Source: Linum tenue (lineage: Eukaryota; Streptophyta; Magnoliopsida; Malpighiales; Linaceae). Taken from it: a stretch of DNA of 64,000 bases. A program made the translations under genes and the position numbers. This document shows, piece after piece, positions 31,931 to 45,655 of this stretch. The stretch is from contig CAMGYJ010000008.1 in assembly GCA_946122785.1 (NCBI GenBank), forward strand, positions 24,019,475-24,083,474, read 5' to 3'. The first letter of the stretch is position 1, and each line of letters begins with the position of its first letter. The notes beneath the pieces are model-generated. The model did not search any database. It had not been told where the DNA came from and saw only the letters and a program-made list of their open reading frames with translations.

Positions 31931-34900
31931 TTACTCAAAAACCACCTCTTCGTCAACCCGCCGCGTCGTCGACGGCTTCACCATATATGGAACATACGGA
32001 ATCCCCGTCGGCTTAACCCACTCGTTAGCCCGAAGGAACCGACCGGGGGTGAAATCCACCGCATGCTGCGGGGTAATCTTCTTAATCCCATTCCACGTCA
32101 CCCTCTTACTTTGATCAGCGCCGGGCCCGTAGTTCCCAAACTCGCCGTACCAGCAAGTCTTGGTACCAACGGTGCCCATCCACGGCATCCAGCCTTCGGG
32201 GTCAATCAGATCACCTAAATAACTCTCCATAATTATCGTCCTCGAGAAATTCTTCCAGGGCCGGCCCAAATATGTCTTGTACTTCATCCTGTCGGCCTCC
32301 ATTTCTGGGGCGGCCGTGATTGTCCCATTCTGGATGATGATGGCCGTGGGCTGGTGGCGCTGCTTCCGGCCTTGGGCCGTGACGATGCACTGTTGATTCT
32401 CCATGGGCTTTCGGACCAAGAAGAGGCAATTCTGAAACACGACGGCAGCGTCGCCGAAGATGTAGTCGATTGTGCCGGAGATTGTGCAGTCACGGTAGAA
32501 TTGGCGCTTGGTGTGGGTGTACAGCGTGTCTTGATAGCCGTCGAATGTACAATTGTAGAAAATGGCAAAGTCGGCGGAGACCCGGAGGGCGACAGCCTGG
32601 TGCTTCTCTGGCCCTGCACTGTTCACGATTCGGATGTTCTTGGCGAAGAAGAAGTCGGCTGTGATGGCTGGTGGAGCAAACGGGAGAAAGAAAACAAGAG
32701 TGAGAAAGAAATAAAGCCCTAAAAATCAATGTTGTCAGAACCGAACCGCAACATGACCCGGTAATGCAAACGGCTCGCTCTTTAGTGGTCCAACTGAAAT
32801 TAGACCGTTTGAAAACCGTTAGAGATCCGGTACCTAATAAACGTTATCGGTATAAATAGTGGACATTTCTTAATCAGAGCTCTTCTCTTTCCTTCGAAAT
32901 TGTGAAATGGAAATAAGGATTCAGTTCGAGAGCCGCCCGACGTTTTTTGGTTTATTTCAATTATTAATTTTTCGCAATTTTTTAACTAAATTTAACCGCT
33001 GAATGGTAAAAAATCGGACGAGCGGCTTGAGCGGTTAACCGCGCTTCGGCCGCTCGTCAACCACTACATAAAACCGGAGTGACTTTTAGACTGTTCCGAA
33101 CCAGTTTTGTGACTGGATGGCAGTTTTACCGGTCGGGCCAAGCGGCTTGGCTCGACTTTAATAACACTGCAGTAAAAACTTTTGAGTAGGCCAATTTAGA
33201 TGTTTTTTTATGAACTTACCGACGGTGGAGGTGTGGTAAGTACTGACGCCATCGATGAAGTTTTTATCGCCGGTGATGACAGTTTTATCTGCACCATCTC
33301 CAATCATGGCCATGTTGTCGAGATTCTTAGTCACCTCAACATATTCCTTATAAGTACCGGCCTTAACGTAGAGCACAACGACCTCGTCCTCCTTCTTCTT
33401 CTTCTTTGCCTTCTCCAAGAGCTTCAAACCTTCATTGATGGACTTACTGTCACCGCTTCCATCTTCAGCCACCACGACATCAGCGATATCTGCAGGGTTC
33501 TTGGAGAAGTCCACTTTACCCCTTGACGCTTCTTCCTTTTCCTCTTGATCGGTTGAATCATCCGAGTCTTCTTTATGACCATCAGTGTCCTTCTCCTTGT
33601 TCTTCTCCTTTTCAGTCTCGTCGTCAGAATCTTCCTTGTGACCGTCTTCCTTACCATCCTTATCTTTTTCTTTATTGTTTGTGTCATCGTCGGAGTCCTC
33701 GAGCAATCTTCTGAACCTATCAGGAACCCAGTTGGGGAACGGGTGGTTTCCGTGTCCGAGGACAGGGAGCGTCATGACACTTCCGTCCGCATTCAGGAGG
33801 CGGCGTCCTGGGCCGGCCTGGTCTGGTTGGAAGGAAGAGAAGAGGGAGTTGAGCCCAGTGACAATGTCGAGACCGTTGGTGGTTAGTTCCATCGATTTGT
33901 TCATGAAATCCTTCATCTTGGCTCCTGCAACCGAGCTCACATTTACAAATCCATCCAAACATGTTTCTTGATATGTCATCGCCGCACTAAGCCACGTGGT
34001 AAGATCTGCCATAAAGTCATCTATTCTGTTGAAATCGAAGTTCTCTGTCATCTTCATCAAATTTAATAAAAAAGTTTCACGTCAGATCAAATGACGCACT
34101 TTCAGAGTAATTTTGAAAAATATGTTGGACAATAAGAAAAAGAAACGGGTTATAGGTATAATATGCCCCTCTACTATGACGTTTTAACAAATATGCCCAT
34201 CTACTATTTTTTACATCAAACATGCCCCTGTACTTTGGAAAACTTATCAAACATGCCCTTTTGCTAAAATTTTCATCCAAAAATCGTTAACCAAGACCGA
34301 ACTTTGGCTTGGGCGACCCAAATATCTAAAATATCTCTAATAATTTCACTTTAGAGTTTTTTTTATTCTTTTGTATTGCCAAATAATTATAATAATTTCA
34401 CTTTGATGAGACCTAGAAAAATAAAGCAAGGTCAAAACTGACATTTCCCCTCCTATTTATCGATGTCAGGTCATCTAAATCTCGGTTCAACCATGATTGA
34501 CGATTTTTTCTACGAAATCACATTAATCTTTTAAATCCAATCGTTAACTTTTTAAAAGTATATATATATGAGGATGTTAACTGCACCTACCTTGGCGAGA
34601 CAATCCTCAAGCTCGGAAATGGACATGTTCATGAGCTCTTTGCATGTGACGAGAGCCTCGTGAGTCCTGGGATCTCCGTCCAGCTCCTTGAGCGTGTCCG
34701 ATTTCTTCATCGCTTCGTTGATGCTCTTCTGCGCAATGGTGAAAGCGACCATGACAATCTCCTTGGGGTCGGTGGCGTTCCCGGCCGATTTCTCAAGGCT
34801 CTGCTCGCATGACTGTTTGTAATCGGCCGGCTGGCAGATGGCGGTGATTGCTTTCTTCGAGGAGGCTATGCTCTCGGCGGTGTTACTGTCGCCGCCATCC

Positions 34901-35031
34901 CCGATCTCCTCGCTATCGCCACCTTCGTTGTCTTTTCCGACGCCGACGGTGACAGCGACGACCATTGCCACCAGAAGGATGGATGACACTCCTATAATCA
35001 CAATCCGCTTCTTTCCCCCGTCATCCGCCAT
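31931..35031 (-). CDS. Pectinesterase with PMEI pro-domain (PME A), copy 2
   Basis: Exons 34591-35031, 33220-about 34051 and 31931-32667 encode the same 669-aa protein as PME A copy 1; the nucleotide differences seen in exons are silent. Transmembrane anchor, PMEI domain, two RRLL sites, acidic repeat linker and catalytic residues (Q448, Q470, D471, D492, R560, W562) are all retained, and all splice sites are intact. Intron 1 carries an extra stretch of about 20 bp (near 34138-34158) absent from copy 1. An upstream in-frame extension of the open frame reaches 35085, but the ATG of MADDGGKK at 35031 fits the family's short cytosolic N-terminus. Two identical neighbouring genes imply recent duplication, gene conversion or a false duplicate. 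Confidence 0.9.
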
Positions 35032-36182
35032 CCTAGCTAGTTCTACTTTTTTTTTTCTCTGACTTTTGTCTCTTAATACACACACGTTTATGTCTTTTTC
35101 TCCCTTCTATTAGTCTTTTGAACCCCTTATTAGGGAAAATATGTAAGGGGCCGTTTTGGTATTTGTCTTTAAATGTATGAATTCTTTTTGTAAATTTTTC
35201 CTCTTCCTTGATTGATCAGTAAGGTAAGTTTTTTGTTTTGTTTTGTTTTGTTTATTTAGGGTTACAAAAGGAGATGATGAGCTTTCAAGGAAGAGGGTTC
35301 TTTATTATTTTTTTTGTTGTTGTTGAAAAGCCTTGGTTTGGCCTCTCCCTCTTCAAAGCCTAAAAAACCTCGTTTGAGTTGGAGATTAGGAGAAAAAGAG
35401 ATTAACTTATACTTTTTTCCCTTTTGTGGAGGGAAAATTATTTGATGGTTTCGAAAGTTAGTTAAAGTTAGTTGAAGGAATTGTGAGGTGTTCGGTGGAA
35501 ATTAGGAAATGGAAGAGGTCAAAGTGAATTGAAGTAGAAAAAAAATTGGATGGATTTGTTGATTAATTGCTTTTTGCCAAAATTTGTGTTGCTCTAATTG
35601 GAGCTAAATTATTAGAACTTTTATTTTGCTACATTTCCTAAATGTGAGGCAGAGTTTTAGACATTGTTGAAATTATCAGGCAAAAAGATAATTCATGCAA
35701 GTTAAACATAAAGGGTTAATTGCATGGTTGGTCACTGAGATTATAAAAAACGTACATGTTTGGTCACTAGAAATATTTAAATACAATCTTGGTCACTCAA
35801 ATTAGTTAAATGGTTCAAGTTTGGTCACTCTCAGTTACCTTCCGTTAGTTTATGTTAACACCGTCAGTTATTTGCTGACGTGGCTAACATGCTCACTTAG
35901 TCACCTATTTTTGACAAAATAAAATATAATCCAATCCTGCTATGTCATAAAAAAAACCTGCCACATCATAACAGCCTAACCAATGTGACCCGAACCATTA
36001 ACCCATGATCTGATCTACCCAAATTCAAACCCAAGATTAACTAATATGCAAATTCTGTTTAATTGATTCGGACCCTCGCTTAATTGCGGTAATTAATGAT
36101 CTAATTACTTTCCTAATGCAACAAACAATTGATTAATGGATTGAAAACTGAGGGGGCGTGTAGCAGAGAAACAAAACCTTAC
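35032..36182. other. PME A upstream region, copy 2; no gene
   Basis: Counterpart of 11692-12849, with shorter T and A runs. It includes the TTGGTCACT-containing repeat at about 35720-35920. It is candidate promoter DNA for PME A copy 2. Confidence 0.4.
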
Positions 36183-36475
36183 CGTCTCTTGGAGCAATGG
36201 CACTTGCCGCTGGTGGTGGTGGAGCAAGAGAATTTCGCGGACAGATCATGGGAGTGATCATGCTCGCGGCACCGCTTCTTGCTGTAGGGCGCCGACAAGA
36301 GAGGCGGCTTTCCGGCAGAAGCCGTCGGTAGGGACAGGAAGATCGACGACCATAGCTTCCCGTCGGTGGTGGCTTCAAGCTTCATGCAGTCGCAGTCGCA
36401 GAGTTTGACTCTTGACTTCACAAAACTCAACATTTTCGGCTTGAATTCAAAGAGCGTCGAGCTGGAGTTCACCAA
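36183..36475 (-). pseudogene. WRKY group IId exon fragment, copy 2 (frame intact)
   Basis: Counterpart of 12850-13143. Here the frame runs without interruption through ASAGKPPLLSAP, KKRCREHDHSHDLSAKFS and TSGKCHCSKRR to the splice donor CG|GTAAGG. This confirms the group IId identity and shows copy 1 has a one-base insertion. No WRKY-domain exon follows and there is no ATG at the start of the frame, so the fragment cannot make a complete transcription factor. Confidence 0.72.
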
Positions 36476-36859
36476 TTAGAGCAACACAATTGATTATGGG
36501 TAGGGTGTAGGCGACGTAGTTCTTTCATCTTAATCTAGTTTGATAGATAATGAACTGAAGTTGTGGACTTCCAGGGTGCCCGTGTGAGTTCCCTGGAATT
36601 TCCACACGACCACAAGGGGTCCCCTACACGGCCGTGTGGCTTTTAGGCATGCCCGTGTGGCTTCTCAGCTTCTCTCCAAACGTCCAACCTTCGTCCAATC
36701 GACCCCAAACTCGTTCCTAAACCTTCATTCACGTACTAGGACCTGAAATGTCACAAACAAGAACAACCTAGCGTGAAATCGGCCTAAAACGCGAGAATCG
36801 ACATCTCAAACGGCTCAAGGATAGGGGTAAAAACGTGTGTAATCAATGGTCTATCAGGA

Positions 36860-37170
36860 ATAGATACGAGTCCTCTACAAAAAAACAAGTGCGAGATCCG
36901 AGGAGCCCTAGGGGCAACTTTAACCCCCTCCAGCTTCCTATCTGTAATGGCTTTTCGCAGGAGGGCCGCAAATCCCTCCGTACAAATCATGAATAGTAAT
37001 GGGGATAACGGATCCCCTTGACGGAATCCCCTTGTGAGAGTAAAGAAACCAGAAGGTGTGCCATTCATGAATACTAAGAATGAAACTGAACGGAGGCACT
37101 CCTGAATCCAAAGTCTCCAAGTAGAGTTAAACCCATCCTCTCCAAAATCCCAAGGAGACACTCTGTAAGT
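36860..37170 (-). pseudogene. LINE reverse transcriptase fragment, copy 2
   Basis: Counterpart of 13517-13840, encoding GTPSGFFTLTRGFRQGDPLS and then PLLFMICTEGFAALLRKAI in frame. Copy 1 has a frameshift at that point, while copy 2 has its own shift near 37132. Neither is functional. Confidence 0.75.
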
Positions 37171-37668
37171 TCTAATGAACAAATTTTTTTAAATGAATTT
37201 ATATGCACAAATTGGGGCATAAGTGGGTATAACTCACATCATATAGGAAAAAAATAAAATGATTATAACCAGAACTTACAGAGTTATTAAACTATAGTAG
37301 AATTGATCAACGCATGAACGAATAGAAAAATGGTAGCAATACTTTTTGCAGAAAAAAAAAAGTACATACCTCTCGTTATAAACTTCAAATCATATGGTAA
37401 CAACTTCATTTTTAATTCGTTTTTTAAACTATTTGATCATAAGAAACAATTTCATCATGATCTATTGATTCTACAAATTTCAGAGGAAAAAATACAGGAC
37501 CAAAAAAACCACCCCTTAACACGGATGAAATCCCAAAATACATATGTTTTTTTTAAAAAATTACCAAAATACACACATTAGAAAAAAAATTCTCAAAATA
37601 CACATGTTTGGGAATCACTGCTATTGTCAACCGCAGTGAATGCAATCACCGCGGCAGACCAAAGCGGT

Positions 37669-37758
37669 GAATGCATCATCGCAGTTGACAGCCGCGGTGA
37701 ATGCATCATCGCAGTTGACAGCCGCGGTGAATGCATCATCGCAGTTGACAGCCGCGGT
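37669..37758. repeat. 30-bp tandem repeat, three units, copy 2
   Basis: Three exact adjacent 30-bp units (GAATGCATCATCGCAGTTGA...CCGCGGT) against two in copy 1. On the minus strand they would encode a ten-residue repeat (HSPRLSTAMM), but no gene is evident. Confidence 0.9.
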
Positions 37759-38596
37759 GAATGCCTGACGTAACACTGAAACTTCAAACAAACGTAACTT
37801 TGCGCTCGGTTATCCGATTGTAGCGAATTTTTTTTATTCCATATAACTTTTCTAGATCTTTCAATCTGCAACAAGACTTAATCTCAAAAAAATGTCATTT
37901 GTTACTCCGAACGAGCAATTTTCCGATTTTGCCAAACTTTGAAAGGCCGTAACTTTTAGCTCCTCAATCCGAACGTCGTAAAGTTTTTTTTGATTGCGCA
38001 TAACTTTTTAAGATGTCTTGCTCTCTTTCTTGTCTCCGGTGCTCAATCGAGTATCCACTTAAAATAAGATACACAAAAAATAACTTTGTCTCCCTCTTAC
38101 TCTTTGTGATATCGTTTCTCTTCCTCTTTCAGATAGTCCGGAAGGTTCTCGCACTCAATCTCCAGCTCGGCTATGTCGAGACCATTTTAAATCACTCGTA
38201 AAAGAATCAGGGATCTAGGTGTGAGATTAGCGTTCATAGATTTGGGAAGAGAATTAGGGATTTATGAGGAAGAATAGGAGAATCTGGGTTGAGAAAGAAA
38301 TAGAGGTTGGTTCCCGGGAGGAGGGAGGCCGACGACAATTAGGCTAGAGAAGAGAGAAATTTTTGTTCGATGATGGTAACAGAGAGATAATTGTGTGGAA
38401 TAATTCTTGTGTTATTGCTTGCCTTCTAATTCTCTCCTAACACAGAATATATAAGCCGACTAATTCCCTTTAACTACCTGAATAATAAACCTGAACAAAT
38501 AGCCCTCAATTGTTCTTAAAAATACCCCACCTAACATCCAAATATTCTTACTAATAACATAGCAAAAAATAAGTCCAAAGTAACTAGTTTCTAAAA

Positions 38597-41013
38597 TTCA
38601 ATCCCCCTTGAGACCAACATTGCCCTCAAGGTTGGCCATCTTTCTTCTCGCCCTTCCGCCTTTGCTTCATTAGCCGCAATTTCTTCACTTTCATCCTCCT
38701 ACTTTCCTACCAGTAGCATTAGGTGTCCCTTTGCGCACTGGTGACCCACTGTATACCTCTCATCACTATTGTAACAACAACCATCACTGCGCTTATTCTC
38801 CATCTCTGTCAGAGTCAGCTTGACGAACCCCTTTGGTGGCAATCGGGTAGAATCCGCCTTCCAGGTATGGCCACCTGGCTTGCAGCTCCCAATGGTGGTG
38901 ATGAGGTTGCGGTTCCCTGACTCGTACCAGAGCTTGCGCCCCTCCATGCCTCGTTGGTCGCCTTTTGAAAGTGACCAACGGAGTTCTTCCAACTAGCCAA
39001 CTCTTTCTCCTTGTGACCTGCAAGTTTGAAAGCAACTTGAAGAGAATCAAGCTAAAAAACCTTCACTACTACTTCTAATTCGGGACGCAGCCCCGCCATG
39101 CACAGTCCCACCATCGTCTCCCCTGTAATTTTCTTGCACTAATTCTCCAACTTTAAGAACTCAGCACGATACTTGACCATCAAACCTGTCTGCTTCAGCT
39201 TGGCTAGTTGTACCGGTGCCCACCCTTTAGGTCTACCGAACTGATACCGCAACTCATATTGGAACCTGTCCCAAGAGATGAACTCACTTGCAGCCGCATA
39301 GGCTCTCTCAGTCCATTCCCACAACTGTAGGGCATCTCCCTCTAGGTAGAAGGACACCATATGTGCCTTTATCTCCTCTCGGATCGGGTAATTCCTAAAC
39401 CACCTCTCCGCTGCATATAACCACAATCCCACATCACCATGACCATCAAATATAGGAAACTCTATGACCGAAGGCTTGGCCCTAAATACCAGTTCGTCAT
39501 CAAAATCATATGGAGAACTCTAGTGCCCATACCTGCCCGGTCCTAGCGGGGATGCCTGGGTCCAATGTTGTGACGATGGTCCGACCACTACTGCTGATGA
39601 TAGTGCCAGCTAGGGGTGGCTATTTGGTCCGGGTTTTATGGTTTGACCAGAGACTGGAATGCAAATCTGGACTGGGACTGGACCAAGATCATATAAGAAT
39701 GTAACCAATCCATTCTTCAGTCCGAATTTAGGGGCCAAAAACCGTCACAGTCCGAGTCGGTCTTACCCGGTTTTAACCAAAAACCGGATAAGAGATCGGA
39801 TACAGCTCAACATAGCCCAGCCCAATCTAGAATCCCTTCTTCCGCTTGTCCGCCAAGGCCCAAAACCTAATCGTGCGCCCCCAGGTCCAACCTCCACAAA
39901 CCAATCCCTTCCTCCTCTCCTCGGCCGCTGTGCTTCCACTTCTTTCTAGTGAAACAAAAGAAACAGAGAGAGATGATGCAGGTGAGTCGAGGGCGAAGGC
40001 GCTAGCAGTTGCGGATCTCCATCGCAACGATCCCGACAAGAGAAGGGAGATGAGAGACAACGGCGGCGGCGGTGCTCACTACTGATCATGATATTGGCGG
40101 CGACAAACGCGAGAAGGGAGATGGGGGGCGCCATAGTCCTGCTTCCTCTTCTTCCTCTTATGCTCACAGATCGGTAGCCAAAAGATTCAAGAACCTTAAG
40201 GATTAGGAGATTGGGACAGAACGGTTTTTTATAGATTGGAGGAGATGGACAGGGGAGGGGAAATTGGAAAATGGTTTTTTGCAAGAAACAAAGGAATGCA
40301 TGGGACTTGAGGGAGGAAAATTGAGGAGGGTTTTCTTATGGATTGGAGCGGTTGAAGAGATAACAGGGGAGGGAGTTGTGGTGAGATAGGTAGGTGTTTA
40401 AGATAAAAAAAAAAAAGAGTTGGAAAGGCCAAAGGATAGGGGGAAAGGAGGGAGGAGAGAGTGAGTGGGTAAGAAACGACAGTGTTATGTGGGGAGGGAA
40501 CAAATCCGGTTTTGTGTTAAAACCATATTGGAACAGGGACCGGATTAAAACCGGACTTTATCCAATCCTATCTTTGGTCTCCATATTTCCAAAAAAATAT
40601 GGACTGGAACTGGGTTAATCTAGGCCATTTTAACCAGATCGGCCGGTATAGCCACACATAGGGCTACTTGCCATCATCCCGCTGGTAAGCCACATAGTTC
40701 TTGGATTTGGTTCCACACCCTTGACCCACCTCCAATATCCGACCGACTCGCCCACCCTCTGTTCGAGGGGTCCATAGAGGGTAACCCAACTCGACGCCTC
40801 CAAATGGTGCCACCTCGTTGCTGCCATGCTACTGTCGGGTTGTTCTGGTTTGGATCGAGTCGATTCGATCGCTCTCGAGCTAACCAGTTGATTGACTGGT
40901 TTGACCCAAATTCGTGTTCGTTATCCACCCTATTCCAGTCCCCGGGGGCCTTGACTTGACCCACATGTCCTCGCACGCGTACTCCGACTGTTTCTTCTTC
41001 CCTCGGACCTCGT
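38597..41013 (-). mobile_element. Deleted Ty3/gypsy element remnant, copy 2
   Basis: Counterpart of 15227-17640. The gag piece at 39139-39432 stays open through LMVKYRAEFLKLEN, where copy 1 is frameshifted. A zinc-knuckle-like piece (CCYNSDERYTVGHQC) lies at 38699-38992. It is split by the hAT-like insert at 39611-40660. Confidence 0.65.
39611..40660. mobile_element. hAT-like non-autonomous insert, copy 2
   Basis: Counterpart of 16240-17288, with ends TAGGGGTGGCTATTTGG and the inverted TATGTGTGGCTATACCGG. No transposase and no clear target duplication. Confidence 0.5.
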
Positions 41014-41253
41014 AGACCTCCTGGGTCGTAGGGACTGGCAGTAGACCTGCGTCAGACCACAGACTAAATCTCATTCATATGCTTTTAATCATATCCTTTA
41101 GAGTTTTCACTTATTAATAATAGGTATGTGATCTCCCCTTATTAATTTCTTTCTTTTATGATAATTGCTAATTTTTTTTATAAATGGTGCATGTATGCAT
41201 TTTATTTATTCTTGGGTTAAAGCATTATAGTCACTAATGAGTTGGGTATAATA

Positions 41254-44200
41254 AAAATGGGTGGTCGGTCGAAGCAGAGTTTGGTTTCCTCCCAACGGCA
41301 AATATTCTGAGCCATCTGATGAGCCACTATGTTTCATGTCCTCTCCCATAACCTCCATTTGAACTCAGCAGTAATGATATCATAGGAACCGGGCACCTAT
41401 GCAAGTTTGTGCAAGATTCGCACGAAATTTTCTAGGCTGGGAACCTTCAAATTGGAATGTCTGGGCATGATTTTCCCTTACTTGGACATCCTGATCATGT
41501 ATGACTATGGGAGGGAGTCTTTTCATTAGGTATTGAACATTTTACGTGTTCTTACTGATTGATCTCGTATCAGTGGGAATACTTTTTTCTATTTTTAAAA
41601 GTTCTTATCCCTCTGGTAACGTGGTGGTTTTAGAGTTGTAAACAATATCCTCTAAAGACAAAAAAGTAAGGTGGGGTAGTGGGTTAGGCCGGTCAGCCTC
41701 AACTCTAATATCCTCGCACACAGTGTCGATTTCCGAATTGATCTTCTCATTCCCCTGCAATTTGAAAACAAGGCTATCGAAGTCTATCTCCATCATCGTT
41801 GGGAGTAATTGGTGCTGTTTCACAAGCTTCAGGCCCCAGAGGAAAGCCTTCGCCTTTGCCATTTCCGGGCTCCAACTAGCTCTTGTGCAACTCACTGCCG
41901 CCATTACAAAGCCTCCTTCTTCATTCCGAACCTCCAAACCAATCCTCGTTCCCCCATCCTTCAATATACAAGCATCCACATTCGCCTTCAGTCCTCCCTC
42001 CGGTCTTTCCCATTTGTAGCGCTGATTCGATCGTACCGGCGTAAAATTCGGCTCCTGAGCTCTTTGATACTCCTCCATGTAATTTTGTGCTCTCTCCACT
42101 ACTTCCCACTCTTCAAATTTCTGATTGTGGAAATGATGGTTATTTCGTTCTTTCCAAAGGAACTATATTGTAATTAGGAATTCACATATCTCCTCATCCT
42201 TTGCATTTTTCAGCACTTTCACACAACCAATTTGCACAGTTGCGATCCTCACCCATTTCGAACATCTTCCTTCGGAAGCTAGGTCTGTAAATCCGCCCTG
42301 CCCTATCACATTCTTTGGTTATATGCTCTTGCGTTTCAACAAGCCCACAGAAAGGACAATCCTCATCCTCCTCTGGTATCTGCTTAGCTAGGTTTCCTCT
42401 CATAGGTAGTATGTTGGAACCCCATCTCCACACAAAGACTCTCACTTTCGGTGGGATCTTCAAGTGCCGCAATCTTTTCCAGTCAATTGGCTCATAATGC
42501 TCCGGTTGATCACTCAATTGCTTCAATCTCCATTCATGATATCCCATCTTCACTGAGTAGTAGCATGTTCTTCCCTTTCCCCAGCACCATCTGTCTGGTC
42601 TTGGTCAAAACGGGATGGGGATTGACTTAATCCATTTTCGATCAGTAGGTTGGAAGTGTTGTTGTAGTAAATTACTTCGTCATGATCAATTCGACTGATC
42701 AATCAAATCCACCACCCGTGCATTCATCCCTATACATGTTACTATGGATTGCACTTGAAATTCTATGCTTCTGGTATCTACCTATCCCACCAGATAATAA
42801 TGCTTTTCCCATCACCTACTCTCCATCTTGTTCCATCCTTTACCAGCCCCTTCGCGGCCATGGTGCTCCTCCATATATAGCTGGGGTTATTTCCCACCTC
42901 GGCTTCCAAAATGTTTGTGTGGGGGTAGTATTTTGCTTTCAGAGCTCTTGCTACCAGGCTGGATGGATTTTGCAGGAGGTTCCAGACTTGTCGACCCAAT
43001 AAAGCTAAATTGAACCCATGTAGATCGAGGAATCCCATTCCCCCTTCTTTTTTTGGCTTGCACAACTTGGCCCATTTCGTCCAGTGTATTCTTCTTTCCC
43101 CATTCTTACTGCCCCACTAGAATCCAGAAATTATGCTATGCATCTCATTGATCACCCCTTGCAGTATGAGAAACACTGACATAGCATACATTGCTTGAGC
43201 TTGAGCACTCGCTTTGATCAGAACCTCTTTAGCGGCATTTGAGAGTAGTTTCATTTTCCACAATTTCACTGTCTTGCGCATCTTATCAATGAGCTGTGTA
43301 AAAACTTCCTTTTTGGACCTCCCAATGACTGTTGGTAGCCCCAAATATTTTTCGTAATGCATAACGTGTTTCATTCCTAGTAGTTGTGCCATTTCTTTCC
43401 GTTGTGCTCCATCCATAACTCGGATTTCACCAAACTGACTTGTTGTCCCAATTCAGCTGTATAAGTATCCAAGATCCCTTTCAAAGTCTCCCATTCCTGT
43501 ATTTTATTCTCAAAGAAAAATATGTTGTCATCAGCAAACAACAAATGTGTAATCATAGGGGCTTCTTTGCAAATCTTAATGCCATGTAGTTCGCCTTCCT
43601 GTACTGCCTTCTCGGTCAATGATGATAAGCCTTAAGCGCACAAAAGAAACAAGTATGGTGATAGTGGATCACATTGCCTGATTCCCCTTGTTGGTTGAAT
43701 AACCTCAGTCTGATATCCATTCAATAGGGCTCCATTGTATCATAATGTCAATCCATCCTTGTGCAAACCCCATTTTCTGCATAACCTTTGCCAAGAAAGC
43801 CCATCCCACACGATCATATGCTTTCTCTATATCTAACTTCGCTGCTACAAAAGCTTTCTTTCATTCTGTACGAATTTTCATAGCATGAAAGCATTCAAAT
43901 GCTACCATGATAGTATCCGTAATGAGTCTCCTAGGCACGAATGCGCTTTTAGTATTGTGAATCACTACATTCAGAACTTTCGTAAGTCTGTTGGCCAGCA
44001 GTTTAGAAAAGATCTTGTAGATGACTCGACAGAGACTAATAGGGCATAACTCCTTTGGGCTTGTTGGTTGTTTTACCTTTGGGATTAACGCTATTAGTGT
44101 CTGATTTATCTCATGTGGTATAACTTTTTCCAGGAAACATTTCTACAGTTTTGCAACAACCAAAGGCCCCACTGTTGCCCAATTTTTCTGGAAGAAAAGA

Positions 44201-45184
44201 GTTGGGAGACCATCGACTCTTGGAGCTTTCGGGGGAGCCATTAGATTTAGAGAAACCCACTCTTCTCTAGGATTCTATCAGTCTTTTTTTCCTCCTCCTT
44301 ATGTCCCCGAATTTCATTTGACTCCATTCTATAAGCTTCTTTTCACCGCCTTTGATTCGAGCTTCGAGTCCCAAGCTGGGGTCTTTATTCCATTCATGGG
44401 TAATTAATGGCGAGCAGTCTTCATGTTTTTGCCAGAAAGACTCAAACCTGAAGTGCCAACCCCATTTAATCCGATCAGCCTCTAGTTTTAGTTGTAATTT
44501 GATCGGTAGATGATCTGATACCCATCTAGTCAGATGGTAAACTTGAGCCTCTTGAAATCTACTTCTCCAATCATAATTGGCTATCATGCGGTCTAGTCTT
44601 TCTTCCAAAAAGTCTTCATTTTCTCGACCATTGTCCCATGTAAACATGTTACCATTGTATCCCAAATCCTCCATTCCACTATCATCCAATGCCTCTCTGA
44701 ATCCTTCCATACATTGCTCATCAGGTAGTCTGATCCCATTCTTTTCTTCGTAGCCCAATACTTGGTTAAAATCACCCATCATGAGCCATGGCAGATCACT
44801 ATATCCCTTTAGTCTTCTGATCAACTCCCAGGTCTTCTTTTTATTTCCCTGTTATGGCCATCCATATATTCTAGATAAGCACCATGCCTTTTTTGGGTTA
44901 TGTTTGTCAATTGCTACGTCAATATAGTTATCCTCAAAATCCTTGATTGATACATGAACATGTTCTTTCCACATTAACAGTAGGCCCCCTGCTCGATTTC
45001 TCGATCCAACCCCTTTGCCCTTCTCCCATCCCATTTCTGCCATTACCTCTTCCCATTCATGCTCTTGTTTCTTTGTCTCCATTAAGAAGACAATGTCGAG
45101 GTCTTGTTCTCTGAGTAGCTCAGCTACCCTTTTCACTGTCGTGGTTTTCCCCAACCCACGACAGTTGTAACTTATGATACTCAT
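41254..45184 (-). mobile_element. L1-type LINE ORF2 remnant, copy 2
   Basis: Counterpart of 17880-21800. The endonuclease N-terminus is open here (44852-45184: MSIISYNCRGLGKTTTVKR, then LDIVFLMETKKQE), followed by a stop and the second endonuclease block at 44267-44824. RT pieces include SAFVPRRLITD (near 43900) and HLLFADDNIFFFEN (43377-43619). The zf-RVT domain is at 42194-42553 and RNase H at 41605-42099. The element is still broken by several shifts and stops. Confidence 0.85.
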
Positions 45185-45450
45185 TGGGCGGGGCGTCCTT
45201 GTGGATTCACAAGGTCCGCCTCTCCGCCATCCAAAGAAATTTTTTGCGTTATCAGCTCGTTACTATTGAGATTTTTGTCTATTGCTAAATTTTTGTTAAT
45301 TATCCTTAATCACCACAAGATTATTTTGAGGTAAGGAATATCAAGCAGCATCTACTCCTTTGATTGCTTTAATTTCGTATTTACATTCCTCTTTCCTTGT
45401 CTCCATCACGATTAACATTAATTTAAATTCCCCGCAAGGTACCGTTATGG

Positions 45451-45646
45451 GGAAAATTCTTAGCTCCAATCTTGGTTGGATGCAGAAGCTCCAACCGTCC
45501 GACGTGTCAGTTTGTTATTGGTGGATTCACCTTACTTTTTTCTTAATATTTAATTATCCTAAGTAAATCGAGAATTAAAATATTAAAAAATGGTGAAATC
45601 GCCAATAACAAACTGACACGTGGTTGGTTGGAGCTAAGAATTTTCC
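45451..45646. mobile_element. MITE with 9-bp target duplications, copy 2
   Basis: Counterpart of 22063-22257. Here both ends (GGAAAATTC... / ...GAATTTTCC) and both flanking CCGTTATGG sites (45442-45450, 45647-45655) are complete, which supports a 9-bp target duplication and a Mutator-type origin. Confidence 0.82.
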
Positions 45647-45655
45647 CCGTTATGG

